Part shown: in pieces, positions 15,176 to 22,861 of the stretch
Position numbering within the stretch: the first letter of the stretch is position 1
Layout: the number at the start of each line of letters is the position of its first letter
Source of the DNA: Flavobacteriaceae bacterium UBA1115
Lineage (GTDB): Bacteria > Bacteroidota > Bacteroidia > Flavobacteriales > Flavobacteriaceae
Length of the DNA stretch: 23,088 nucleotides
NCBI GenBank assembly: GCA_002313325.1
Contig: DCBE01000046.1
Span: forward strand, 1-23,088
Reading direction: 5' to 3'
The notes under the pieces: generated by a model
What the model saw: only the letters and a program-made list of their open reading frames with translations
The model's database searches: none
What the model was told of the DNA's origin: nothing
Program-made: the position numbers and the translations under genes

Positions 15176-16192
15176 ATGTACAAACGTATTATACGCCCTC
15201 TTCTTTTTATTTTTGATCCAGAAGGTGTGCACTATTTCTCGTTTGCTGCCATTCGCTTGTTGCACCGTATTCCCTTTATGGGAGCGCTTATTCGTGTTAT
15301 TTTTTCTTCTAACGACCCAACACTAGAGCGTAAGGTTTTTGGGCTCCGATTTCCAAACCCTGTGGGTTTAGCTGCAGGATTTGATAAAGACGCCAAGCTC
15401 TATCGCGAACTCGCGAATTTTGGCTTTGGCTTTATTGAGGTTGGAACAGTTACACCCAAGCCGCAAGGCGGTAACCCTAAGCCACGTTTGTTTCGCCTAA
15501 GAAAAGACAAAGGCATTATTAACCACATGGGCTTTAACAACGAAGGTGTAGTAGCTGCCGCAAAACGCCTTAAAAAAAACAGAGGGGTGCTTATTGGTGG
15601 TAATATTGGTAAGAATAAAACCACACCCAACGATCAGGCGCAAGACGATTATCTCATTTGTTTTGATGCCCTGTTTGATGTGGTGGATTATTTTGTGATA
15701 AATGTGAGTTCACCCAACACCCCCAACCTTAGGGACCTCCAAGAGAAAGAACCTTTGACCAAGCTGTTAAACGTTTTGCAAAAGCGCAACAGTGAAAAGG
15801 TTTCACGTAAGCCCATACTACTAAAAATAGCTCCTGATTTAAGCAATTCGCAATTGGATGATATTATTAAAATTGTGGCAGACACCCATATAGACGGTGT
15901 TATTGCAACCAATACCACCTTGTCCCGAGATGGATTAAAGAGCAGCACCGAGCTAACCGGGCAAGCGGGTGGGTTAAGTGGAAAACCACTGACAAAACGC
16001 AGTACGGATGCCATTTCATATTTGCACACACAAAGTAAGGCAGCTTTTCCCATTGTTGGGGTAGGTGGCATACACACGCCTGCTGATGTACAAGAAAAAC
16101 TAGCTGCTGGCGCATCTTTAGTGCAGCTATATACAGGCTTTGTTTACGAAGGACCTGCCGTTGTTAAGCGTATGAACCGCGCCATCAAGTAG
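15176..16192 (+). CDS. pyrD: Dihydroorotate dehydrogenase (quinone), class 2
   Basis: PyrD oxidises dihydroorotate to orotate in pyrimidine synthesis, passing electrons through FMN to the quinone pool; class 2 enzymes are peripheral inner-membrane proteins. The 338 residues include the N-terminal helical extension that marks class 2 (MYKRIIRPLLFIFDPEGVHY, 1-20), then the (beta/alpha)8 barrel with NPVGLAAGFDKD (61-72), GFIEVGTVTPKPQ (85-97), the active-site INVSSPNTPNLR (175-186, catalytic base Ser179 by comparison with E. coli Ser175), GVIATNTT (241-248) and VGVGGI (294-299). It lies 24 nt after yajC on the same strand and may be read through from it. No other pyrimidine gene is present. Confidence 0.96.
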   Translation: MYKRIIRPLLFIFDPEGVHYFSFAAIRLLHRIPFMGALIRVIFSSNDPTLERKVFGLRFPNPVGLAAGFDKDAKLYRELANFGFGFIEVGTVTPKPQGGNPKPRLFRLRKDKGIINHMGFNNEGVVAAAKRLKKNRGVLIGGNIGKNKTTPNDQAQDDYLICFDALFDVVDYFVINVSSPNTPNLRDLQEKEPLTKLLNVLQKRNSEKVSRKPILLKIAPDLSNSQLDDIIKIVADTHIDGVIATNTTLSRDGLKSSTELTGQAGGLSGKPLTKRSTDAISYLHTQSKAAFPIVGVGGIHTPADVQEKLAAGASLVQLYTGFVYEGPAVVKRMNRAIK

Positions 16193-16412
16193 CAAATCTT
16201 TTTGTTGAGGTAACTGTTAAGAAAATAAACCCGTGGTGCATTTTAACTTCAGATTACACAAATATGTCTATCGATCGAATTTTACCCATTTAAATCGCAA
16301 AATTTACTCGAACTGAGAGAACTTAATCAAAATGCAAAACGGGTAAATTAAACAAGTTTATAACTTAGTTATTAATTGCTTAACCCTAAATCAAAATTAT
16401 CAACGATTTATT
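16193..16412. other. AT-rich intergenic stretch after pyrD
   Basis: No open frame here resembles a protein I know. The only structure noted is a loose inverted repeat, TTTACCCATTT (16281-16291) against AAACGGGTAAA (16337-16347), 10 of 11 positions pairing, and an 8-bp TCGATCGA palindrome. The stretch leads into the broken membrane-protein gene. Confidence 0.4.
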
Positions 16413-16638
16413 ATGTATTAAAATTATAGGCATAGTCGCTGGTTTCCCTGCCGGCAAAGTCATGAAAGGTAAAATCTTTGGCTTCATTTTTAACTTATTG
16501 GTTGGTTTTGGAGGTGCCATTTTGAGCCGCTGGCTTTTCGTTCAATTAGTAATTAGTTTTGGCACTGCTCTTGTCGGGACTATAATCTCCGCTATTATTG
16601 TCGCAATAGTGCTTCTCTTTATCTTCAAAACCAATTGA
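16413..16638 (+). pseudogene. Degraded GlsB/YeaQ/YmgE-type (transglycosylase-associated) membrane gene
   Basis: From AAA at 16420 a 72-codon frame encodes a glycine-rich, very hydrophobic protein (KIIGIVAGF, AGKVMKGKIFGF, then two more membrane stretches ending LLFIFKTN) and stops at TGA 16636-16638. The three-helix layout and AGK-MKG motif are those of the GlsB/YeaQ/YmgE family, small inner-membrane proteins often linked to stress. This frame has no ATG, GTG or TTG before the first helix; a TAA closes it upstream. An ATG at 16413 is out of frame by one base: dropping one T after TAT would give MYKIIGIVAG. Positions often Gly in the family read SRW and VQLVIS here, which also suggests decay. 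An internal ATG (16462) would make only a truncated product. Confidence 0.65.
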
Positions 16639-16644
16639 GGTTTT
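16627..16644 (+). terminator. Weak hairpin at the end of the GlsB-like remnant
   Basis: AAAACC, a 6-nt loop (AATTGA) and GGTTTT can form a 6-bp stem that spans the stop codon of the remnant. The T tract is part of the stem and there is little G+C, so termination activity is doubtful. Confidence 0.2.
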
Positions 16645-16781
16645 ACAAATTGAGATGGGAATTTATTTAGTTCAAATCCATGCGCTCAATGGCAACACTT
16701 TTGTGCAAAGGGTAATGACGTAAGTTAGTGTTTTTGGAAAATAAATTCAGACCTCAACCTTTGTGGTTTAAAAGGGTGTTA

Positions 16782-16811
16782 TTTGTTAGCTGAAATATTT
16801 TAGTATATTTA
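16782..16811 (+). promoter_or_regulatory. Promoter of the M3 peptidase gene, containing a shared operator-like element
   Basis: TTTG (16782-16785), an 18-nt spacer and TATATTTA (16804-16811) approximate the Bacteroidota promoter pattern with one mismatch in the -7 box. The spacer contains TTAGCTGAAATATTTTAG (16786-16803), most of a 21-nt element (to 16806) that recurs upstream of acs with one mismatch. Its core CTGAAATATTTTAG is a palindrome apart from one base pair. Confidence 0.5.
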
Positions 16812-16843
16812 TTATTCGCCACATTAATCAAAAACACCCAAAA

Positions 16844-18967
16844 ATGAAAACTTCAAACGCATATAACGCTCTTTTTGTTTCTCTGGTTCTATTTACATTT
16901 TCGTGTACTTCAGAACTGGGTCAAAACAAACTTCTCAAACCATGGACAGGCCCATATATGGGTACGCCTGCTTTTGACAAGATGCAAGTAGCAGATGTAA
17001 ATCCCGCAATGCTAAAAGCTATGGAGCTTAAATTGGAAGAAATCGAAACCATTGCATCAAACCCTGAAGCCCCAAGCTTTGAAAACACCATAGAAGCCAT
17101 GGAGCGCTCAGGAAAAGTTTTTGATCGAGCTTTTACTTATTATGGGATTTTCATCAGTAATATGTCTTCACCCGAATTTAGAGAAGTGCAAATCGAATTG
17201 GCCCCGCTTTTTTCATCGTTTCAATCCAAAATCACACAAAACAAGCAGCTTTTCCAGCGTATCAAATCTGTTTATGAGGCTTCAAAAACGAATCCACTTA
17301 GGGCAGATCAACAACGTGTAGTTGAACTAACCTATCAGCGTTTTGCAATCAATGGTGCGGATTTAGACGACGAGAAAAAGAAGCGTTATGCAGCCATAAA
17401 CAAAGAACTTTCCACGCTATACACTAAGTTTTCAAATAACATTTTACATGATGAAGAAAACTATGTCACTTACCTTAAGGAAAATCAGTTAGGGGGACTT
17501 CCAGATGATTTTGTCAAGTCTGCTGCTCGAATAGCAGAAGGAAAGAATCGGGCAGGAGCATATGCGGTTACTAACACACGTTCTTCGATGGATCCCTTTT
17601 TGACCTATTCAACCGAACGAGATTTACGCAAACAAGTTTGGACAAATTATTATGCTCGTGCCGATAATGGTGATGCATACGACAACAAAGAAATCATTGC
17701 GCAAATATTAAAACTTCGCAAAGATCGTGTAACGCTTTTGGGTTATGATAATTACGCCGATTGGCGCCTACAAAACCGAATGGCAAAGAACTCAAAGAAT
17801 GCCATGGCGCTTATGGAAGCCGTTTGGCCTGCAGCCATTGCTCGTGTAGCTGAAGAGGTAGCCGATATGCAAGCTGTTGCAGACGCCAACGGAGATAACA
17901 TTACCATAGCTCCTTGGGACTACCGTTTCTATGCAGAGAAAGTGCGCAAAGCTAAATATAATTTAGATTCAGATGAGGTAAAGCAATTCTTGCAACTAGA
18001 CAAGCTAACAGATGCCATGCATTATGTTGCTGGACGTTTGTTTGGCTATGCCTTTTCACCCGTTCCCGAAGGATCGGTTCCCGTATTCCATGAGGATGTG
18101 AAGGTTTGGGAAGTAACCGACAAAGATTCGGGAAATCACATTGGATTGTGGTATTTAGATCCTTATGCAAGAGAAGGAAAGCGGTCAGGTGCTTGGGCGA
18201 CTACCTACAGAGGCTTTTCAACCTTTGATGGGAAAACAAACGTGTTGGCATCCAACAATTCTAACTTTGTTAAACCAGCGCCAGGCGAAGCCTTGCTCAT
18301 ATCTTGGGACGATGCCACTACCTTCTTCCACGAATTTGGTCATGCGTTGCATTTCTTTGCATCCGAAGTGAGGTACCCAACGCTAAACGGAGGGGTTAGA
18401 GACTATACCGAATTTCAATCGCAGCTATTAGAACGTTGGTTATCCACAGACGAAGTAATTGACCGGTTTTTGGTACACCAAGATACGGGCGCTCCCATGC
18501 CAGATGCATTGGTTGCAAAAATTAAAAAAGCAGCAACGTTTAATCAAGGTTTTGCAACAACCGAATATTTAGCCTCTGCGCTTATGGACATGAAACTCCA
18601 CTTGGCCAATCCGACCGATTTAGATGTAGGTGCTTTCGAGCGTGAAACATTGACTGCACTTAACATGCCAAAAGAATTACCCATGCGTCACAGAACACCA
18701 CATTTTGGTCACATCTTTTCTGGTGAAGGCTATGCAACGGCGTATTACGGCTATATGTGGGCAGATGTATTGACAGCCGATGCCTCCGAAGCATTTAGAG
18801 AGGCACCGGGTGGCTTTTATGATGAAGCCATGTCAGAAAAATTAGTTAAATATTTATTTGCGCCACGAAACTCCATTGACCCCGCTGAAGCTTATAGGCT
18901 GTTTAGAGGCAGAGATGCTTCCATTGATGCTTTAATGCGCGCTAGGGGCTTCCCTGTAACTCAATAA
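16844..18967 (+). CDS. M3 family zinc metallopeptidase lipoprotein (dipeptidyl carboxypeptidase-like)
   Basis: The 707-residue protein is an M3 (thimet oligopeptidase/Dcp) metallopeptidase that cleaves short peptides. The active site is H496-E-F-G-H500 followed by the third zinc ligand Glu523 in DYTEFQSQ. The downstream RTPHFGHIFSGEGYATAYYGYMWA region (split: 617-625 and 626-640) matches the substrate-binding loop of the family. An N-terminal signal peptide ends FTFSC, so Cys21 is the probable lipidation site and the protein is likely anchored in the envelope, unlike cytoplasmic Dcp/OpdA. Length fits the peptidyl-dipeptidase Dcp branch, so removal of C-terminal dipeptides is likely (inference). 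It shares an upstream element with acs, 102 nt downstream on the same strand. Confidence 0.93.
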   Translation: MKTSNAYNALFVSLVLFTFSCTSELGQNKLLKPWTGPYMGTPAFDKMQVADVNPAMLKAMELKLEEIETIASNPEAPSFENTIEAMERSGKVFDRAFTYYGIFISNMSSPEFREVQIELAPLFSSFQSKITQNKQLFQRIKSVYEASKTNPLRADQQRVVELTYQRFAINGADLDDEKKKRYAAINKELSTLYTKFSNNILHDEENYVTYLKENQLGGLPDDFVKSAARIAEGKNRAGAYAVTNTRSSMDPFLTYSTERDLRKQVWTNYYARADNGDAYDNKEIIAQILKLRKDRVTLLGYDNYADWRLQNRMAKNSKNAMALMEAVWPAAIARVAEEVADMQAVADANGDNITIAPWDYRFYAEKVRKAKYNLDSDEVKQFLQLDKLTDAMHYVAGRLFGYAFSPVPEGSVPVFHEDVKVWEVTDKDSGNHIGLWYLDPYAREGKRSGAWATTYRGFSTFDGKTNVLASNNSNFVKPAPGEALLISWDDATTFFHEFGHALHFFASEVRYPTLNGGVRDYTEFQSQLLERWLSTDEVIDRFLVHQDTGAPMPDALVAKIKKAATFNQGFATTEYLASALMDMKLHLANPTDLDVGAFERETLTALNMPKELPMRHRTPHFGHIFSGEGYATAYYGYMWADVLTADASEAFREAPGGFYDEAMSEKLVKYLFAPRNSIDPAEAYRLFRGRDASIDALMRARGFPVTQ

Positions 18968-18988
18968 AATATGCATAAAGCAATTTAA

Positions 18989-19008
18989 ATAGTAAAATAT
19001 TGAACTAT
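18989..19008. repeat. Operator-like 20-bp inverted repeat upstream of acs
   Basis: ATAGTAAAATATTGAACTAT pairs with its own reverse complement at 16 of 20 positions, with arms ATAGT/ACTAT and core AATATT. It lies 20 nt upstream of the 21-nt element shared with the M3 gene, and part of it (TAAAATATT) resembles that element in reverse. It may be a second binding site for the same regulator. Confidence 0.4.
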
Positions 19009-19027
19009 AATGTAAAAAGCTGCACTA

Positions 19028-19053
19028 TTAGCTGAATTATTTTAGTATTTTCA
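19028..19053 (+). promoter_or_regulatory. Shared 21-nt element and possible -7 box upstream of acs
   Basis: TTAGCTGAATTATTTTAGTA plus T (19028-19048) differs by one base from the element at 16786-16806. TATTTTCA (19046-19053) could serve as the -7 box, although it is an imperfect match, and no -33 TTG is evident. The ATG of acs follows 16 nt later. Confidence 0.4.
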
Positions 19054-19069
19054 GGCGAAATTTATTTTT

Positions 19070-20959
19070 ATGGACGATTTGGCATATCGATCACTAGCAG
19101 ATTACAAGAAAGCAAAAGATCAGGCTTCAGCACAACCAGAAGCTTTTTGGGAAGCTATTGCAAATCAGTTCGAATGGCAGCAGAAGTGGGATAAGACGCT
19201 GGAATATGATTTTCATAAACCAGAGATAAAATGGTTTTTAGGAGGTAAATTAAATATTACTGAAAATTGCTTAGATCGCCATCTTAAAACGCAGCCCAAT
19301 CAAACGGCAATTATCTTTGAGCCAAACGATCCAAAAGAAACTGCGCAACACATTTCATACAAGGAATTGCATAGCCGTGTTTGTCGCGTTGCAAACATGC
19401 TTAAGGCTAATGGCGCTAAAAAAGGTGACAGAATATGTCTTTATATGCCCATGGTACCAGAGCTGGCCATAACCGTGCTGGCCTGTGCCCGAATTGGTGC
19501 CATTCACTCTGTGGTATTTGCTGGTTTTTCTGCAGTTGCGTTGGCCGCTAGAATTAACGATGCCGACTGCGCCATGTTGATAACTGCCGACGGTGGATTC
19601 CGCGGCGCTAAACTCACACCATTAAAGGTCATTGCCGACGAAGCATTAACCCACTGTACAAGCATAAAAACATCAATTGTGCTTAAACGAACAGGCCAAG
19701 AAGTAGTTTGGAACGATATTGATGTTTGGTGGCACGAAGCATTAGCGGAAGTGGACGACCACTGTCCAGCTGAAATCATGGACAGCGAAGACCCTTTGTT
19801 TATTTTATATACCTCTGGCTCCACCGGAAAACCCAAAGGCATGGTGCACACATCTGGTGGATATATGGTTTACACCGCATATTCCTTTCAAAATGTGTTT
19901 CAATATGAAAAAGGTGATGTCTATTGGTGTACTGCCGATATAGGTTGGATTACAGGACATTCCTATATCGTTTACGGTCCCTTGGCCGTAGGCGCAACTA
20001 CGGTCATGTTCGAAGGCGTTCCCTCATATCCTGATTATGATCGTTTTTGGGAAGTATGTGCCAAACATAAGGTTAATCAGTTTTACACGGCACCCACTGC
20101 TATACGTGCTTTGCAAAAGCACCCAGTAGACTTGGTCAGTAAACACGATTTGTCTACACTAAAAGTTTTAGGTTCTGTTGGAGAACCCATTAATGCAGAA
20201 GCTTGGCATTGGTATGACGATCACATAGGTAAGAACAATTGTCCCATTGTGGATACATGGTGGCAAACCGAAACGGGCGGTATTCTAATAAGCCCACTAG
20301 CGGGAGTAACGGCACAAAAACCTACCTATGCCACACTTCCCATGCCGGGAGTTCAAGCGGTTTTGTTGGACAACGAAGGCAATGAATTGGCTGGTGAAAA
20401 CGAAGGTATTTTAGCTATTAAATACCCATGGCCATCTATTGCCCGTACCATTTGGGGCGACCACGAACGCTATAAAAATGTGTATTTCAGCGCCTATCCT
20501 GGTTATTATTTTCCTGGCGATGGTGCCTTATGTGATGCAAAGGGCAATTACCGTATAACAGGGAGGGTAGATGATGTGGTGATTGTTTCTGGCCATAACC
20601 TTGGTACGGCACCTATTGAAAATGCACTCAACGAACATCCTAATGTTGTGGAAAGTGCCGTCATTGGTTTTCCACATGATGTAAAAGGGAATGCGCTATA
20701 TGCATTTGTTATAGCTAAACACGCAGTAGATGATCACGAAGCACTGATAGGAGACTTACGTGCTTCGGTGGCTCAAACCATTGGACCTATAGCTAAGCCA
20801 GACCGTATTCAAGTGGTAAGCGGACTTCCAAAAACGCGAAGTGGTAAAATCATGCGTCGCATATTGCGCAAACTTGCTGCAGGCGAATACGACCAACTTG
20901 GAGATGTTTCTACTCTATTAAACCCAGAAGTGGTGGAGGAGATTAAGCGAAATAACTAA
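19070..20959 (+). CDS. acs: Acetate--CoA ligase (acetyl-CoA synthetase)
   Basis: Acs activates acetate with ATP and CoA through acetyl-AMP, letting the cell use acetate. The 629 residues include the N-terminal ACAS motif region, the adenylation P-loop YTSGSTGKPKG (247-257), the WWQTETGG motif around residues 398-405 that shapes the acetyl pocket, and the C-terminal swivel domain with PKTRSGK (587-593). Lys593 is the residue acetylated in the Acs regulatory switch in other bacteria. Slightly shorter than E. coli Acs (652). Start ATG at 19070 precedes the family N-terminus. Together with the M3 peptidase it may belong to a regulated pair, as both have the same upstream element. The 3' end overlaps that of the M42 gene by 17 nt, tail to tail. 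Confidence 0.96.
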   Translation: MDDLAYRSLADYKKAKDQASAQPEAFWEAIANQFEWQQKWDKTLEYDFHKPEIKWFLGGKLNITENCLDRHLKTQPNQTAIIFEPNDPKETAQHISYKELHSRVCRVANMLKANGAKKGDRICLYMPMVPELAITVLACARIGAIHSVVFAGFSAVALAARINDADCAMLITADGGFRGAKLTPLKVIADEALTHCTSIKTSIVLKRTGQEVVWNDIDVWWHEALAEVDDHCPAEIMDSEDPLFILYTSGSTGKPKGMVHTSGGYMVYTAYSFQNVFQYEKGDVYWCTADIGWITGHSYIVYGPLAVGATTVMFEGVPSYPDYDRFWEVCAKHKVNQFYTAPTAIRALQKHPVDLVSKHDLSTLKVLGSVGEPINAEAWHWYDDHIGKNNCPIVDTWWQTETGGILISPLAGVTAQKPTYATLPMPGVQAVLLDNEGNELAGENEGILAIKYPWPSIARTIWGDHERYKNVYFSAYPGYYFPGDGALCDAKGNYRITGRVDDVVIVSGHNLGTAPIENALNEHPNVVESAVIGFPHDVKGNALYAFVIAKHAVDDHEALIGDLRASVAQTIGPIAKPDRIQVVSGLPKTRSGKIMRRILRKLAAGEYDQLGDVSTLLNPEVVEEIKRNN

Positions 20960-22025
20960 ACTTCTCTCCGTTTTTGATGGTTTGTAGTGTTTCGTATATA
21001 AGTTTGATTACGTTTTCCACATCTTCTTGGTGTACCATTTCTACGGTAGTGTGCATGTATTTAAGCGGTAATGAGATCAATGCTGAGGGAACACCTCCAT
21101 TGCTATAAGCAAAAGCATCTGTATCGGTACCAGTATACCTTGAGGAAGCTAAACGCTGGAACGGAATCTTTTTATCTTCAGCCGTATCAATAATGCGATC
21201 ACGCAATAACTGCTGTACGGCAGGTGCGTAAGAGATTACAGGCCCTTTTCCAATCGTATTGTCCCCTTGTTTTTTTGGATCAATCATGGGCGTGGAGGTA
21301 TCGTGACAAACGTCTGTAACGATAGCTATGTCTGGTTTGATGGTCTGTGTGATCATCTCAGCACCACGCAGTCCAATTTCCTCTTGAACCGAATTGGTTA
21401 CATACAGCCCAAAAGGCAATTCTACCTTGTTTTCTTTTAGCAAGCGTGCTACTTCGGCAATCATAAAGCCACCAATGCGGTTGTCAAGGGCACGGCATAC
21501 AAATTTGTTTTTATTGAGTAATTGAAACGTATCGGGGTAGGTAATGACGCAACCCACATGGATGCCCATTTTTTCTACTTCTTCTTTTTTAGAAGCACCA
21601 ACATCAATGGTAATGTTTTCAAGCTTAGGCGTTTCTTCCTTTCCAGCTAAACGCGTGTGAATAGCAGGCCAACCAAACACCCCTTTAACGATGCCTTTCT
21701 TTGTGTGGATGTTAACCCATTTAGACGGGGCAATCATATGGTCGCTACCCCCGTTTCTGATCACAGAGATTATCCCTTTGTCTGATATATAGTTGACATA
21801 CCAAGAGATTTCGTCTGAATGTGCTTCAATCACTACCTTGAAATTTGCTTTTGGATTGATAACGCCAACCGCAGTACCATAGGTATCAGTAATAAACTCG
21901 TCAACGTAGGGCTTTAGATAGTCCATCCAAATTTTTTGGCTTTCCCATTCATATCCAGTAGGAGCAGGGTTGTTGAGGTATTGTTCTAGAAATGCTTGCG
22001 ATTTTTTGTTTAAAATACTTTTCAT
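20943..22025 (-). CDS. M42 family zinc aminopeptidase
   Basis: M42 enzymes (glutamyl/deblocking aminopeptidase, sometimes labelled endoglucanase M or FrvX) are large tetrahedral cytoplasmic complexes that trim peptides. The 360 residues show the di-metal site: His69 in EAHSDE, bridging Asp181 in RALDNRIGG, catalytic Glu215 and Glu216 in NSVQEEIGLRGA, Asp238 in TDVCHD and His325 in KYMHTTVEMVH. Domain II, about residues 77-170, is the inserted beta domain typical of the family. The N-terminus has no signal peptide. Peptide specificity cannot be told from sequence. It is divergent from the DUF4294 gene, and convergent with acs, overlapping it by 17 nt. The nearby M3 peptidase suggests peptide use, but they are not one operon. 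Confidence 0.94.
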   Translation of the reverse strand: MKSILNKKSQAFLEQYLNNPAPTGYEWESQKIWMDYLKPYVDEFITDTYGTAVGVINPKANFKVVIEAHSDEISWYVNYISDKGIISVIRNGGSDHMIAPSKWVNIHTKKGIVKGVFGWPAIHTRLAGKEETPKLENITIDVGASKKEEVEKMGIHVGCVITYPDTFQLLNKNKFVCRALDNRIGGFMIAEVARLLKENKVELPFGLYVTNSVQEEIGLRGAEMITQTIKPDIAIVTDVCHDTSTPMIDPKKQGDNTIGKGPVISYAPAVQQLLRDRIIDTAEDKKIPFQRLASSRYTGTDTDAFAYSNGGVPSALISLPLKYMHTTVEMVHQEDVENVIKLIYETLQTIKNGEKFSYFA

Positions 22026-22080
22026 TGCGGTTTTTTGATTAAGTGTGCTAAATTACAACATATAGGTAAAACAATCTTAT

Positions 22081-22088
22081 TACTTTTG
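22081..22088 (+). promoter_or_regulatory. -7 box almost abutting the DUF4294 start codon
   Basis: TACTTTTG matches TAnnTTTG exactly and ends 5 nt before the ATG at 22094. At the usual distance the transcript would start at or next to the start codon, giving a leaderless mRNA. No -33 TTG is evident. Confidence 0.4.
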
Positions 22089-22093
22089 AATGC

Positions 22094-22696
22094 ATGAACA
22101 AACTCTTGTATGTAGGCGTTATAATGTTGGCTTGCAGTCTATACGGACAGCAGAAACAACCTATATACATAGTAGCGGGCGATACGTTGACCAATCCTTA
22201 TGTTGATTTAAGTGAAGTTGTGGTGATTCCAAGCATCAAATTTAAAAGTTATGACGACTATGTTTCCTATTATCGTTTGCAAAGACGCACCATTAAAGTC
22301 TACCCTTATGCCCAGCTTGCAGCAGAACGTCTGACGGTTTTGAACCAACGCCTAGCCAATATTAAGCGCAAACGCGCCAAAAAACGCTATGCAAAACAAG
22401 TTGAACGTTACTTAGAGGGTGAATTTAAGGACGAATTGAAGAAGCTCACGCGTTGGGAAGGGCGAATTTTAATCAAGCTAATTCATAGAGAAACGGGTTT
22501 TACTGCCCACACATTGATAAAAAAACTGCGCAATGGATGGCGTGCTTTTATCTACCAAACCACGGCAAAAATGTTTGATATAAATTTGAAAACTGCTTAT
22601 AATCCCATTGAGGTTGAAGAAGATGCGTTAATAGAGTATGTACTGCAAAAAGCCTTTGCTGAAGGTGTGTTAAAACCCCACAATGAAAAAAAGTAA
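22094..22696 (+). CDS. DUF4294 exported protein of unknown function
   Basis: The 200-residue protein starts with a hydrophobic signal peptide (MNKLLYVGVIMLACSLYGQ), likely cleaved near residue 19-20 (a lipobox reading is possible, as LAC is present, but weak). The mature protein is basic: YYRLQRRTIKVYPYAQLAAE (60-79), NQRLANIKRKRAKKRY and ELKKLTRWEGRILIKLIHRETG (115-136 region). This pattern is that of the DUF4294 family, which appears restricted to Bacteroidota and has no known function. The last codons lie inside the left arm of a 19-bp inverted repeat whose other arm is near the rRNA promoter. The ATG at 22094 is used; one at 22090 is out of frame. Confidence 0.8.
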   Translation: MNKLLYVGVIMLACSLYGQQKQPIYIVAGDTLTNPYVDLSEVVVIPSIKFKSYDDYVSYYRLQRRTIKVYPYAQLAAERLTVLNQRLANIKRKRAKKRYAKQVERYLEGEFKDELKKLTRWEGRILIKLIHRETGFTAHTLIKKLRNGWRAFIYQTTAKMFDINLKTAYNPIEVEEDALIEYVLQKAFAEGVLKPHNEKK

Positions 22697-22803
22697 ATAA
22701 ATTTAGTAAGTGAGGATAAAAGGGTTTTATATTTGCAATCCGCAAAAAAAAAGCTGCAAACCTCACTCAAAAAAAGAATTTTAATTTTTTTCATTGTGGG
22801 GTT
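22674..22803. repeat. Perfect 19-bp inverted repeat around the first rRNA promoter
   Basis: AACCCCACAATGAAAAAAA (22674-22692) is exactly the reverse complement of TTTTTTTCATTGTGGGGTT (22785-22803), with 92 nt between. The left arm covers the end of the DUF4294 frame; the right arm runs into the -33 TTG of promoter P2. The enclosed segment contains promoter P1 and a nested repeat, AGTGAGG (22709-22715) against CCTCACT (22761-22767). Confidence 0.85.
22702..22735 (+). promoter_or_regulatory. rRNA operon promoter P1
   Basis: TATATTTG at 22728-22735 is an exact -7 box followed by CAATCCGC. A TTTA at 22702-22705, 22 nt upstream, is a poor -33 box. The downstream sequence echoes that after P2, which suggests that the promoter was duplicated. 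Confidence 0.55.
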
Positions 22804-22831
22804 GTGTAAACCGAAAAGCAGCGTATATTTG
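22802..22831 (+). promoter_or_regulatory. rRNA operon promoter P2
   Basis: TTG (22802-22804), a 19-nt spacer and TATATTTG (22824-22831) match the Bacteroidota consensus. The transcript would start near 22838, about 150 nt upstream of 16S. This is the strongest promoter candidate for the rRNA operon. Confidence 0.75.
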
Positions 22832-22861
22832 CAACCGCTTTCAAGAAGAGAGCATTTAAAA

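Noticed and set aside
16281..16347. Inverted repeat TTTACCC-A/G-TTT in the gap after pyrD
   Set aside because: Imperfect, AT-rich arms 45 nt apart, with no link to a promoter or gene; recorded only as part of the gap description.
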